This document shows positions 11,095 to 22,852 of a stretch of DNA of 64,000 nucleotides, piece by piece. Position 1 is the first letter of the stretch, and the number at the start of each line of letters is the position of its first letter. The notes under the pieces are model-generated. The model was not told the DNA's origin, searched no databases, and saw nothing but the letters and a program-made list of their open reading frames with translations. The DNA is from Talpa occidentalis (lineage: Eukaryota; Chordata; Mammalia; Eulipotyphla; Talpidae). The position numbers were made by a program, and so were the translations under genes. The DNA lies in assembly GCF_014898055.3 (NCBI RefSeq), contig NW_023601212.1:50084329-50148328 (forward strand), read 5' to 3'.

Positions 11095-12512
11095 TCTAGA
11101 AATATTTTTTGAGCATTTGCTATCAACTGGCTTTTATGAAGGAAGAGAACATACTGAGAGGATGACTGCCCTCCTTCGCTCACATCTGGGGGGATGCAGG
11201 CAGTGATCAGAGACAGTGTGCAGTCAGGTGGAAGTGAGTGCAAGAAGACTCAGAAGGGGATCAGGATACCAGGTGGTTATTTTATGTCAGCTGCTTATCC
11301 TAGGTCAGAGTAGTTGACCATTCTCACTGACCTGAAGAAAAAGAACAAGCCACGAAGCACCCAGGAACAGTGTTTCAAGCAGAGGAACAACAGGTCCAGA
11401 TCCCTGAGAGAGAGGAACCGGTGAGGCCCTCCTGTGGGGAGAGAGGTAGGGTTACATGGGGTTATGCTGTAAATCACTTTGTAGCCCAGGTGAGCACTCA
11501 GATTCTATCTGAAGTCAGGCAGGGATTTCAAGAGTAAAAGATGGGTGATGTAGGTCAGATTTGGGTTTTCAATTTAAAAACTTACCCGGCCTGCTACATA
11601 GGGAGTGGTCCGTAGGAGGCACGAGTGGAAACAGGTGACCACCAGAGTCCCTGAGAAGATGGTGATGGTCTGGACTTGGGAGCTATCATGGAGGACAGTG
11701 AGAATGGCTCAGGTTTGGGATATATTTGGAGAATAATGAAATCTGAGCTCACCAGAGCACATTACCCATAGGTTTCTCAGGGACTGAAATTTTGTGCCAG
11801 TGGAGACGTCTCCTCTTTAAGTTTGTAGGATGCAAGGTTTTAAAGTTCTGAAGCAGTGATTATGTTCTGAGACTTTACATCATGGGATGACAAAGAAAAC
11901 TCTAGTATTGTGACTTTTTCAAGATGGGGTTATAAGGATTTTAACAAGGACAAAATTCAGTATCAGTGGTGTTTGCCTTGGGGATTTTTTACCTTCTTGA
12001 GGCAAATTTGATGCTATAGGGACGTACAGAGTGATGTAGTTCTGTTCTTACTGTAGTTCACAGCGCGTGGCTGTACACAGGCACAGAGCACAGCTCAAGG
12101 GAAGAGAATCCCTTAGGGACTCTAGAACCTTCTGCTGAGCATTTCATCGATCTGATAAAAACCAGTTATTTCCTTTCATTTAAACTGCTTATAAAGGGCT
12201 CTTCAGACAGGACTTGTTTCTTCATTTTTAGTAAGTTGGTTGAAAGCCAGGGATGCTGAAAAAAGCACATTTCTGAGCTCAGCTCTCTTCTCTAGCAGCC
12301 GTTTCAATCCCCCTTCACCTGCCTCTTCCCTTTCCTCAACACAGACTCATCCCCACAGTCTCAGAGCTCTGGTTTCTTCTTTCTCTGATTTGCCCTGAGC
12401 TTTGTGACTGTTATTCTCTTCACTTTAGAGGCATCTACCACTCCCATTCAGTTATCTCTTTACCTTTTTCCAGAATAGGAGCCATATCCTATAAGATGAG
12501 AGAACTGATAGA
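11095..12512. other. Intron; weak ancient-repeat trace
   Basis: Mostly unassigned. At 11380-11560 there is a phrase order (GTTATGCTGTAAATCACTT, GATTCTATCTGAAGTCAGG) suggestive of the same unnamed ancient repeat as 3730-4040 and 46381-46690. The orientation and family are uncertain. Confidence 0.4.
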
Positions 12513-13235
12513 TCATAAATTGAAGTATCATTACAGTATAACATAAGTTTCAGGTGTGCATCATTAAAAGTCAAAGTCTATATATACTATAATTTTAGTT
12601 CCCCACTAAAATTTCAATTTTATCCATCACCATACAGTTGGACCCTCTTATCTGATTTACCCACCCACCCCTTCCCTTCTGGTTACCAGTAATTGGTCTC
12701 AGTTTAAAAGTCCATTTTTGTTTTATTTATTCATTTGTTTGTTTTGCTTCTTTAGTCATGAGTGAATATGAATGAAGTCATATGGTATTTGTATTCCTCC
12801 ATCTAATTGATTGATGTTAGCACAATACATTCTAGGCCATTCATGCTGCTGCAAAGGGCAAGATTTATCCCTTTTTGTAGCTGAGTAGTATTCCATTGTG
12901 TATGTATACCACATCTACTTTATCCATTCATTTGTGGATGGGGATTTAGGTTGTTTCCACTTCTTGGATATTGTAAATAATGCTGCATTCAACATTGGGA
13001 TGCATATATTTCTTCAAATTAATGTTTTTATATTCTTTAGGTAACTACCCAGTGGAAGATAACTAGATAGTATGAGATTTCTATTTTTAATTTTTTGAGG
13101 CATCCCCATACTGATTCCCATAATGGCTACAGCAATTTACATTTCCTCCAACAATGTACAAGGGTTCCCTTCTCTCCACAACTTCTCTGACATTTGTTGT
13201 TTCTTATCTCTTAGATAATAACCATTCTCATAGGT
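12513..13235 (-). mobile_element. Old L1 3' fragment (antisense)
   Basis: In plus-strand order: ATAACATAAGTTTCAGGTGTG (3' end), CCATACAGTTGGACCC, CTTCTGGTTACCAGT, the block GAGTAGTATTCCATTGTGTA (antisense of the ORF2 'YTMEYYSA' region) and CAATTTACATTTCCTCCAAC. This is the usual antisense layout of an old mammalian L1 3' UTR and ORF2 end. No intact frame remains. Confidence 0.85.
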
Positions 13236-14376
13236 AGGATAATTTAAATCAGACATTTCAGCATATAACAAAGTATATGTTCTAAACAATCCTATAGGAA
13301 TCATTGCTTGATTTGAAGTTCCCTAATAATAAGAAGTGATATACATCTTTTCGTTATTGGCCATCGGGTGTCTTCTTTGGAAAGTGTATTTAGGTTTTCT
13401 AGTATTGGTGTCCTTCAGGGTGTGGGCCAAGGATGCTCTTTTGTGCTTAGTACAATTTTACAGAAGACGAATATAGCCTGTTATAAGATATAGTCAATGC
13501 CCAACCTTCTTGTGAAATATTTTCACTTTTTGTAGAAAATTGTGATTTGGGGAGGGGTGGTTAGGTTTTCTTCCACAAATGGTGAGGGGAAGAGAAGCTG
13601 ACAGAAAATGGATCCTGGAAGATGAGTTTATACAGAGAGTCAAATGGCCAACTGGAAAGGATCAAAAGGGGAGCTGGCAGTGAAGGTATGATAGAGTGGG
13701 GTTTGGTAAGCTGAGCCCCAGCCTACCATACAGTACCCCCAAAAAGGCAAGTGAATAGTCTCCTCTTTCTCCCTAATGAAGAGAAATCTCAAACCCTAGC
13801 ACAGAGTAGATTTCAAGGCCTGAAACCCAGGCCTGAGAGTAGGTTATGTGACTCAATTCATATGGAACAGTTGCCTCATGTGGTGACACAGAGGGTAGAG
13901 ACTCAGAGTGGGGTAAGGAAGGCAGAGAGTCTGCAATTCTTACTCTTCTGGCCTAGCAGCTATTTCTTAGGGTCTGTGCTGCCAAGATCCAAGACACTGG
14001 GGGGCACGTCTGGGAGGTCCACAGAAGCAGGGAGCTGTATTCACCCCTTGACCTCAATCTGGTGACAAGGTCTTCGCACTATGTAGGTGCTGCAGATGTA
14101 ACCCAAACTGCAACAGACTTTGCACCCCATCCAGTTAGTACATTATGCTTGAAAATCATTGAATTCTGAGATATTACCTAACTCAGGCCTTCAGGGGCGA
14201 GCAGCATTTCCTTCCCTTTTTAGGACAGTAGTGTAAACCTTTGGGTGAGTCTGTCCTCCCAGGTCCTCCATTGGCTTATTTATATAAAATTGCTTAGAAC
14301 ATATACTTTGTTACATATTGAAAATGTCTGATTTTAATCATCAATGGTCTTAAAAATTATAGCAGTTCTTATTCTT
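13236..14376. other. Intron, no recognised element
   Basis: Unassigned. A 104-codon open frame at 13751-14065 has no splice-site or family support and is taken as chance. Confidence 0.45.
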
Positions 14377-15170
14377 TCCAGTTTTAGTAAGACATAATTG
14401 ATATGCAGCATTGCATAAGTTTAAGGTATACAATGCAATGATTTGATTACTGCAGTAGTTACTTAACAGCTTTATAGCCTCTCATAATTAATTTTTTTGA
14501 TGAAAACATTTAAGACCTTCTCAGTTAACAACTTTCAAATATATAATACTATAATCACCACATTACAGAACATACTCACTGTACACCTGGAAGTTTATGT
14601 GCTTTGACCACATTTCTCCATTTACCCCACTCCTAGCCCCTGGAAACCACCATTCTATTCTTTGTTTTTTGAGTTTGGTTTTTTACAAATTCCTTATATA
14701 AGTGATATGCAATATTTGTCTTTGTGTGATTTATTTCATTTAGCATAATATCCTCATTGCCAACCCATGTTGTCACAAAAGACAGTATTTCCTTATTTTT
14801 TAGGGCTAAATAGTATTCCATTGTGTACATATACTACATTTTCTTTATCCACATTAGTGGGTACTTAGGTTGTCACCATGTCTTGGCTGTTGTGATAATG
14901 CTGCCATGGACATGGGTGCAGGTATCTCTTCAAGACAGTAATTTTATTGTCTTTGGCTAAATGCCTGGAAGTGGCATTCCTGGATGAATCATATGGGAGT
15001 TCTATTTTTAATTATTTGCAGAGGCTCTACACTGTCTTCTATTGTGGCTAAAGCAATTTGCAATTCCACCAACATTACAGGAGGGTTCCTTTTCCTCCAC
15101 ATTCTTGCCCCCATCTTGCTTATTTTGTTTCTTTTTAATAATAGCAATTCTGACGTATATGAGGTGACGG
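14377..15170 (-). mobile_element. Old L1 3' fragment (antisense)
   Basis: It begins with the L1M-style 3' end TTAGTAAGACATAATTGATA and continues through CTGTACACCTGGAAG, TAGCATAATATCCTCATTGC, TAGTATTCCATTGTGTACAT and CAATTTGCAATTCCACC. It is a separate insertion from 12513-13235, because the 3' UTR order starts anew. Confidence 0.85.
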
Positions 15171-17249
15171 ATTTTCGCTGCTCTACATTGAGAAGCAACA
15201 TGGAACATGAGTTTTAAGAATTTTCTGCATTTTCATCTATGTGTAAGAGCTTACATCCATTGTGAATTATGGTCCCAAGGACCACTTCCATCAGCTGTGT
15301 GTCCTCAGGCTCTCACGATAGAGCCTACCTCACCATCGCTGTTCTACACATTGTAGTTGATTTTAATTTAATTGAACCACTCAGATGTCCTTATGAATGA
15401 AGCTTCATCTCCACCCCTTAAAATTAACATTAAAAACCACTGAGCTGTCTTTTATAAACAAACAGAGCAGAGTGTGATCGGGTAAGCTGCCCAGCTTCTG
15501 GAAGATGGTGTGTGCGTATTTACTGCAGCTCTCACCATGAGCCCATCACCCAACACACTGTTTCCCCCACTCACCCAACAACTTGCTTCTAAAGAGCTCT
15601 TCTCCCTCTCAGAAAACACTTAAATCTTTGAGGGGAAAATAGCTTGATGATTCATAGCAACTGGAAACGATCTTTTGTTTTGTGTGATTGAAGGTCTTGT
15701 GAGAGGAGGGACTGACTTGTCAAAAGGAGAGAGAGAGAGGAGGGCCCTCATCTCCCCTCATGCACACAGTGCACAGGTGCTCCCCTGCATTCCATGGTCT
15801 TGCTGCAGGAAAAAGAGTGTTTCTTAATGAGGTCTGCAGTGAAAGTCGAGTCAGGAATATTTTCAGAAACATTATCGTGGTTTAACCCAAATTGTGTTTT
15901 AACTATTTTTCCATTTAAAATATTCAGTGGCAGCACATCTAAACTTGGGAATGACTGTAGCTGGAAATGATTCTATCTAGTTTCTGCCTATTCTTGTTAA
16001 TGATTTTGCTGCCACTAAATTATTTCTAACGGTTGTATAACCCAGGTCAAGTCAGGGCCCCAAGAGGCACTTTCAGTCCACAGTTACGTTCAGAGACACA
16101 CTGAAGATGTTTAAAAAGCAATTTAAATTTTTACTGAATAACCTCAGAGCATCCCAAGGAAATGTGCCTGCCATTCATGAGCCACAGTCTAACACACTGA
16201 AATTTATTCCCACAAATCTCTAACTCTCTGCCACTCTGGGGACTTTTTGTCTGTCTTCTGACTGCTTCCAAAATCTACCCCCTCTCTCTCATCTGCAGAA
16301 CTTTCACTTCAGTCCAGCCCACTGGGGGTTTCTTCTTTTGGCTGAATCTATTCTCCTCTTGTTGGCACTCTGCTTCCCTTGTAAATCCAAACAGCCGCCA
16401 GTCTTACCCCTACACCTCAAGGCTGAAGTGGAAGTGCAGGAACCCATCTTGCCTCTAGCTACTTGGTGAGATGCCTGCAGGAGGGCAGGCACAGGGGTGC
16501 TCAAGTGCCAAGGCTTTTCTCTGTTCTAGAAATTACAGTATCTGAGAATCTTTTCCTTAACAGAAATCCACTGAATTCAGAACCTAATTAATACACATAC
16601 ACATATGTATAAACAAATAAACATATAACACATGTAGAGATAAACACATAGAAATATGTACATATCACATAGGTGTATATATGTGCATACACACACACAC
16701 CATTGGCCAAGTTGTCCAATATTTGGGATGATTCTATGGCAGCTACACTAAACCAGGAAGAGTTTGTTGAATAGCCATATTATTTCCTAATACTAAGCAG
16801 CCATCTTGCAAACTCATGACCATTGGTCTTGGGTGGCAGTGGAGAACTGACTGCAAGTGAATCAGCAGAAATTCACTGCCATTTCTAGAAAAGCAAACTC
16901 ACATTGTTCAGGCCCTCTGGGTGTGATGGTGGAATTTTATCAACTTCAATACAGAGGAGGCCACATGAGCCATTCTGTTAGCAACATTTCATATTTGCTA
17001 CGGTTGCCTTATAGTTTACCTAGAAAACATATCACAGTTTGTGTTTATTTTAGATTCTGTCTTATGATAATTCCTATTTTTAATGGCTGACCGGAAATGA
17101 TTTTCCTTAAGGATGACTTCCATTCAGGGAGAAGATCCATGTCATGACAGCATGTTGCAGGTAGTTCTCTAATGTAAATCAGTATACAAAGAGAATTTTC
17201 CTTTTTATCAGAAATTCATTTAACTATACATTTGTTGGAAACTCAAATA
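15171..17249. other. Intron, no recognised element except CA/TA-rich tract
   Basis: Unassigned unique-looking sequence. At about 16590-16710 there is a low-complexity ACACATA/TATGTA tract ending in (CA)n. No exon-like segment recognised. Confidence 0.45.
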
Positions 17250-17400
17250 AGAGCCTGGGCTCAGCGCCAGGCCCTGTTCTACCACTAACTAGATGTTGCA
17301 ACTGGATGAGTGACTTCTCTTTGTCTCCGTTTCCTTATCTCTATGATGGAGACATTAATGGCTCTACTTCATAGAGCTTGAAAGGGTTCCAGAATCCAGT
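17250..17400 (+). repeat. MIR SINE remnant
   Basis: GTTCTACCACTAACTAGATG, GGATGAGTGACTTCTCTTTG, CCGTTTCCTTATCTCTATG and TGGAGACATTAATGGC follow MIR sense order ('tgccacttactagctgtgtgacc...cctcagtttcctcatctgta'). Confidence 0.7.
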
Positions 17401-18356
17401 CGCAGCATGGCTGTGTGTGTAGATCTCCCTACACTAACCAGCAATTCTCTGTCACCAGCACAGGCACTGAGAATTCAGCTTAATTCAGCTCAATTCTGAT
17501 GCTGTCTGCTCAGAAATCGCAGCAGATCCCACAGGTAAGACAGTTTCCCAAGATTGCCTTTCACTTCAGCCCAGGCTGTCACCTGTGCCTCTGACCACCT
17601 GGCCAGGGCCCCTCCTCAGATTTGATTCAGTTGTCAGAATTCAGACAACCTGTTTACTCACTAGATCAAAAAATTGCAAAATCAAGAGTTACAAGAAACA
17701 TAGCTCACTAACAGCCAGGTTGAAGAGATGCATAAGGCAAAGGATGGGAAAAGCATGGAACATCCATGTCCTTTTCAAGGATGCCATTCTCCACAAATCC
17801 ACCAACCCAACTCTGAAGCCTCATTCTCTAATCATCTGGTTGGTTTCCCTCACAACCAGCCCCTGTTCTTAGGTAAATTCCTTAAAGCACTTTATTCACA
17901 TAACAAAAGACACCTTTATCACTTAACACTTAGGAATATCTAAGACTTTTGGCAGCTGTGAGCCAGGAACTGTGGATGGAGACCTAATATATTTGAGAAA
18001 TTGACTTTGGTCATCTGAATGACCAAATTTAATAAATACAGTGTCACAGAGCTTTTGTGATTATTAAATTAGTTCTTGTGTTCAAACTTTCAGAACTAGA
18101 TCCAGAACATTACAAAAAGCTCTGTGAATGATAGCTCTCCTTTCTCCTCCTCATCCTAGTGAAAGAAGAGATCATTGCTAGGTCTTAATGTTAAGATCAT
18201 ATATCAAAGTTATAGTAGTACAGAAGGAACCTTAAAGTTATCTTTCACTAGAAATAGCTGTGAAAGTGCTGGTTCTCTGAAGAACCTTCAGGCCTCTGAA
18301 GAAACCAGGTACATACTATCAAGATATGGGAGAAAAGGGAACTCTAATAAGGAAAA
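17401..18356. other. Intron, no recognised element
   Basis: Unassigned. A short phrase TCAGGCCTCTGAAGAAACC at 18288 onwards recurs about 1 kb downstream at 19307 (see findings). Confidence 0.45.
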
Positions 18357-18740
18357 ACAGTATGGAGGGTCCTCAAAAATAGATCTACCATATGACCAGC
18401 AATTCTACTCTTTGGTATCTATTTGAAGAATACAAAAACACTAATTTGAAGTGATATATATGCTCCTGGCACCTATTGCAGCTCTATTTACAACAACTAA
18501 GTTATAGAAACAACCCAAGGACAGAGGATTTGGATCAGAAAAATATGGTATATATAAACAAAACAATGGAATGCTACTCATCTATGAAAATGATAAACTC
18601 CTGCCATTCGCAGCAATGAGGATGAAACTAGAGAGGATTATGGTAAGAGAAGTAAGTCAGAAAGACAAATATTGGGTGGTGTCACTTATATGTGGAATAT
18701 AATGAAACATAATAAAGGGTCGGTCAAAACCAAACCAACA
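18357..18740 (+). mobile_element. Old L1 3' fragment (sense)
   Basis: The order is TATGGAGGGTCCTC, ACCATATGACCAGCAATTCT, CTATTGCAGCTCTATTTACA, GAAACAACCCAAGGACAG, AATGGAATGCTACTCATC and TTATATGTGGAATATAATG. This reproduces L1 ORF2 3' coding order with many indels. It stops without a clear A tail. Confidence 0.85.
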
Positions 18741-18794
18741 ATAAACTCTTGCATCTGTCTCTTCAGCAGCCAACCACTTAACGTCAAATCACTG

Positions 18795-18900
18795 CTGCTG
18801 TGGAAAGTGGTGATAATACTAGCCTCATGAGACTGGTGTAAGGATTAAATCAATACAGGGAGTGATGGAAGACTGGGTGGGCTTTTATGTTGAATGGTTA
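18795..18900 (+). repeat. MIR 3' fragment
   Basis: TGGTGATAATACTAGCCTCATG then GTGTAAGGATTAAATCAATAC matches the 'ggataataatagtacctacctcatagggttgttgtgaggattaaatgag' part of MIR in sense. The head is missing. Confidence 0.5.
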
Positions 18901-18937
18901 TCATCGATAACAAGAGCCCCATTAAGAACAGCAGAAG

Positions 18938-19218
18938 AGGGGGCCTCCCTGGTGGTGCAAAGGCTTAAGCACCACACTATGAATCAATCGCAGCCTTTGC
19001 AGTAGAAGTTCGATCCCCGGCCAGCCAGGGAACAACCCACATGGCGCAGCAGACCTCTCTTGTCTCGCCCGCTGCTCCCCTCAGCAGTGTATTTCAGTCA
19101 GTCTGCCTGTTCTGTTCCCCACTCTGTTTTTGGTGATTCCTCTCACTGTCCCCCCACCCCCTTCATCTCCGGCCTGTACCCCAGCCCTTGTATGCATAAA
19201 TAAATCTTTAAAAAAAAA
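18938..19218 (+). mobile_element. tRNA-derived SINE, TGCATAAATAAATCTTT-tail type
   Basis: The head is GGGGCCTCCCTGGTGGTGCA, the B box AAGTTCGATCCC, the core CTCAGCAGTGTATTTCAGTC and the end CTTGTATGCATAAATAAATC plus an A tail. The target duplication AAGAACAGCAGAAG is perfect at 18924-18937 and 19219-19232. The head reads GCTTAAGCACCACACTATGAATC, a diverged version of the second head type. Confidence 0.95.
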
Positions 19219-19232
19219 AAGAACAGCAGAAG

Positions 19233-20176
19233 GACTTAACTGGCCTCAATTTTTTTTTAAGAATCCCAGCAGCTCTGTGATGGGTGAGAACCAGCCCTTT
19301 AGAAAATCAGGCCTCTAAAGAAACCAGGTACATACCATCAGACCACTCACCTGCTGTGGATCCTCCTGGCCACTCCTGCTACTTCTTGATTGGGCGTGAT
19401 GACTGTATAGTGAAGAATGAGACCCCTCCCCATAAGAATGCCTTGATTTGCATCTTTGTTCCTAGAGGAGTCCAGGCTGGATTTGGATCTAGTTTTATGT
19501 CTTTTGTCCTAGCTTGTCAGAGATGAATGTTCTGGGGCCCTTAATGACTGGATAATAGTTCTCTGGTCACTGAATAATGAATCCCAAATGAGTGAAGGAA
19601 ATGTGTTGTCTGGCCTCTGTCATGATTGAATGCTTCAAGATTGGGATCTGCAGGCTCAGTCTTAATTATTAAAGGTGCTGATTAGAGTAGCTTTATCACC
19701 CTCTCTTCCTGGCAGCTACAGGTGCCTTTTACCTTGTCCTCTTGCAAAATGGATAGGAACCCCAGGATGCTGAGAGACCATAGCACCCTCTGCAGAGACA
19801 TCACTACTCACTCAAAGCACTCAGAGTATGTGTCATTTCCAAGTCTGAGAAATCACACATCAGGTCCATAAGAGAAAGGCCATTTGAAGCCTGTGTGCTG
19901 TCTATGATGACTCATGCTGCCCATCGGGGGAATGAACCTGGAGTCAGGGTCATGACACTCCCTTTGGCTGAGATAGGTCATACCCGCCTCAACCACTCCT
20001 TGTCTCTAGTGCTGCCATACACCCCCAACCCCCAAGAACACCTGTAGAAGGAGATTGGAGACAGGTTTTGACAGATGTTGCTTCCTAAGCCCCTTCCCCA
20101 CCAATGAACTCCAGAATTAAGACCACCCTTGAATGTAAATTGCTGCACCATATCGAAAGCATTATGGAGATGACTC
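19233..20176. other. Intron, no recognised element
   Basis: Unassigned. It includes the second copy of the short TCAGGCCTCTAAAGAAACC phrase (19307 onwards). No credible exon or named repeat. Confidence 0.45.
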
Positions 20177-20191
20177 AAAAGTTTTTAAAAA

Positions 20192-20511
20192 GGGCCTCCC
20201 CGGTGGCGCAGCGGTTGAGCACTGGGTTGCGAAGCTGCCCGCGGCCTCGGCGGCGCCGGTTCGATCCCCGGCTGCTCCCCGGCCACCAGCGAGGGTCCCA
20301 CATGGCGCGCAGACCTCTCCTGCCGCCCGCTGCTCCCCTCAGCAGTGTACTTCGGTCCTTCTGCCTGCTCTGCTTCCCGCTCTGGCTCTGGTGAATTCTC
20401 TCACCCTCCCGCACTTCTGACTGTACCCAGTGCATGTATAAACAAAAACAAACAAATAAATAAATAAATAAATAAACATGCCTCTATTAAAAAAAAAAAA
20501 AATTAAAAAAA
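20192..20511 (+). mobile_element. tRNA-derived SINE, TATAAACAAA-tail type
   Basis: It has an A box TGGCGCAGCGG (20204-20214) and B box GGTTCGATCCC (20258-20268), both intact. The tail is TATAAACAAA, then AAAT repeats, ACATGCCTCTATT and two A tracts. The target duplication AAAAGTTTTTAAAAA is perfect at 20177-20191 and 20512-20526. With 7893-8228 it defines the youngest-looking subfamily. Confidence 0.96.
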
Positions 20512-20526
20512 AAAAGTTTTTAAAAA

Positions 20527-21083
20527 ATAGAAATTCCTTATGATCTAGTTATCCCATTCCTGGGTATTTACCCAAAAACGAATTCAAAGAGGTATGTGCA
20601 CCCCCAAGTTTATTTGCATCCACCAAGAAATGGAAACAATCTAAGTGTTTATTCAATAAAGAAGATATTGTATATATACACAGTGGAATACTACTCAGCT
20701 ATAAAAATAGAGGAATTCTGGCTATTTGCAACATAGATGGCCATAGAGGGGATTATGCTAAGGGAAATAAGTCAGATGAAGAAGGACAAGCACTGTATGA
20801 CGTCGTTTATATGTGGCATATAGAGAAACCAAGCAAATGAATGTACTAAATAAAACAAAAATCTTTTAGACTATAAGGCCAATTAATGGTTACCAAGAAG
20901 GGAAGGGGGAAGAGGGGTGGATGTAAATCAAGTAAAGGGTGTAAAATGTATGGTAAAAGATAGAATTGCACTTTTAGTGAGCTTAACGTAGTACATATGG
21001 ACAGTGACTTTTAATGATACATGTCTGAACACATGTTATAGTTCAGTGTTACTTCAATATAAAACTATATTAAAAATTATATT
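20527..21083 (+). mobile_element. Old L1 3' fragment (sense)
   Basis: It begins GAAATTCCTTATGATCTAG and runs through CATTCCTGGGTATTTACCC, ACACAGTGGAATACTACTC, ACATAGATGGCCATAGAGG, CGTTTATATGTGGCATATAG and a 3' end with ACTTCAATATAAAACTATAT. It is a distinct, older element from the L1 that follows, which landed in its A/T-rich end. Confidence 0.88.
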
Positions 21084-21098
21084 AAAAAATACCCTCTT

Positions 21099-22508
21099 GA
21101 ATGGAGGCATCACACTCCCAGACTTCAAACTCTACTACAAAGCCATAATCATCAAAACTGCATGGTATTGGAACAAGAACAGACATACAGACCAATGGAA
21201 TTGAATAGAAAATCCAGAAATAAACCCACAGATTTATGGTCAACTAATCTTTGACAAAGGAGCAAAGACTATGCATTGGAGCAAAGAAAGTTTGTTCAAT
21301 AAATGGTGCTGGGAAAACTGGGTCGCTACATGCAAAAGAATGAAGCTTGACCACTACCTCACACCATACACAAAAATCAACTCAAAATGGATTAAAGAAC
21401 TAGACTTAAGACCTGAAACCATAAAATATATAGAAGGAAATATAGGCAAAACACTACGTGATTTGCACATCAAAGACATCTTTACAGACACATCACCCAA
21501 AGCAGTGGTAGTGAAGGCAAAGATAAACAGCTGGGACTACATCAAATTAAAGAGCTTCTGCACAGCAAAAGAGACAATAACAAAAACAAAGAGAAACCCC
21601 ACCAACTGGGAGAACATTTTTGCACCCAACACTAATGATAAAGGACTGATCACAAAAATCTGCAAAGAGCTGACGAGACTCAACAACAACAAAGAAAATA
21701 ATCCAGTCAAAAAATGGGCAGAAGAGCTAAAAAGAAACTTCTCTGAAGAGGAAATGCAAATGGCCAACAGGCATATGAAAAAATGTTCAACATCACTTGT
21801 CATCAGGGAAATGCAAATCAAAACTACCATGAGATACCATCTTACACCAGTGAGAATGGCACATATTAAAAAAACTAGCAACAACAAATGTTGGCGAGGG
21901 TGTGGAGAAAAAGGAACTCTTGTGCACTGTTGGTGGGAGTGCAAACTGGTCCAACCACTATGGAAAGCTGTGTGGAGATTTCTGGACCTACTAAACATAG
22001 AACTTCCATATGATCCAGCAATTCCACTCCTAGGTATTTACCCAAAGGACACAGAAACATCAATTCCAAAGAGCACCTGCACCCCTATGTTTACAGCAGC
22101 ACTGTTTACAATAGCTAAGCTTTGGAAACAACCCAAATGCCCAAAAATAGATAACTGGATCAAGAAGATGTGGTACATATATACCATGGAATATTACTCA
22201 GCATTCAAAAAAGATAAACACATGCAATTTGCAGCAACATGGATGGCGCTGGAAGGGATTATGCTCAGCGAAATAAGCCAAAAAGAAAAAGAAAAATACC
22301 GGATGGTCTCACTCATAACAGGAATCTAGAAAACTTAAATAAGGGACCAGGAAAATGAATAACTTTAAGAAAGTGAAAATCAAAATCAACAAAAAACTAT
22401 GAACCAGAGACTCTTTTAGGGGGGGGGGCGGGAGGGGAGGGATTGGGGTCAGAATGGGGGGGCTGCAATTGTATGGGGAATATAACAATAAAATTTATTA
22501 TTTTAAAA
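21099..22508 (+). mobile_element. 5'-truncated L1 with 15-bp target duplication
   Basis: This is the best-preserved L1 in the window: 1.4 kb comprising the end of ORF2, a G-rich 3' UTR (a run of G near 22420-22440), the 3' end TGTATGGGGAATATAACAAT and an AAATTTATTATT/A tail. The perfect duplication AAAAAATACCCTCTT lies at 21084-21098 and 22509-22523. Truncation falls in the coding sequence for the '[14 protein letters not shown]' motif. It is non-autonomous, since it lacks ORF1, the endonuclease and the reverse transcriptase. Confidence 0.96.
21100..22329 (+). pseudogene. LINE-1 ORF2 C-terminal fragment
   Basis: Translated in one frame from 21100, this gives the ORF2p C-terminal region (about 410 codons) from [14 protein letters not shown] to the natural TAG at 22327-22329. 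A single in-frame TGA at 21205-21207 follows 'DQWN'; the expected arginine CGA suggests a CpG-type C-to-T change. The longest stretch after it with an ATG starts at 21271. The cysteine-rich motif CX3CX7HX4C is intact (Cys codon at 21889 through 21942), as are the [12 protein letters not shown] and MEYYSAFKK motifs. The endonuclease and reverse transcriptase domains are absent because of 5' truncation, so no active enzyme is expected. Confidence 0.93.
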
Positions 22509-22605
22509 AAAAAATACCCTCTTCACACTGCTGACTGTTTCCCAATCTTTTCATGTGTTCTTCCTCACTCACCTTAGTCATAGGCCCATTAGAATGTAAG
22601 TTCTG

Positions 22606-22852
22606 GGGCCTCCCCGGTGGCACAGCGGGTGGAGCGCAGCGCTGTGAGGCAGTCCACAGCCTCTGCAGCGTGGGTTTGATTCCCGGCCAGCCAGGGAGAT
22701 ACCCACATGGCGTGGCAGACCTCTCCTGTCTCGCTCGCTGCTCCCCTCAGCAGTGTCTTCGGTCTCTCTGCCTGTTCTGCTCCCTGTCTCTGGAGAACTC
22801 TCTCACCCTCCTGCAACTCTGACTATACCCCAGCTCTTGTATTAAAAAAAAA
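22606..22852 (+). mobile_element. tRNA-derived SINE, short-tail variant
   Basis: The head is GGGCCTCCCCGGTGGCACAG, followed by 'cggGTGGAGCGCAGCGCTGTGAGGC', a third head wording, and a B box GGTTTGATTCCC. The body lacks 'TATTTCA' after CAGCAGTG (reads CAGCAGTGTCTTCGG). It ends directly CTCTTGTATT plus A tail, without the ATGCATAAATAAA element. The target duplication AGAATGTAAGTTCTG is perfect at 22591-22605 and 22853-22867. Confidence 0.95.

Noticed and set aside
13751..14065. 104-codon open frame as a possible exon
   Set aside because: No acceptor/donor pair fits the frame and the peptide is not recognised.
20192..20290. Possible functional tRNA gene (intact A and B boxes)
   Set aside because: The head does not complete a cloverleaf, continues into the SINE core and A tail, and is flanked by a target duplication.
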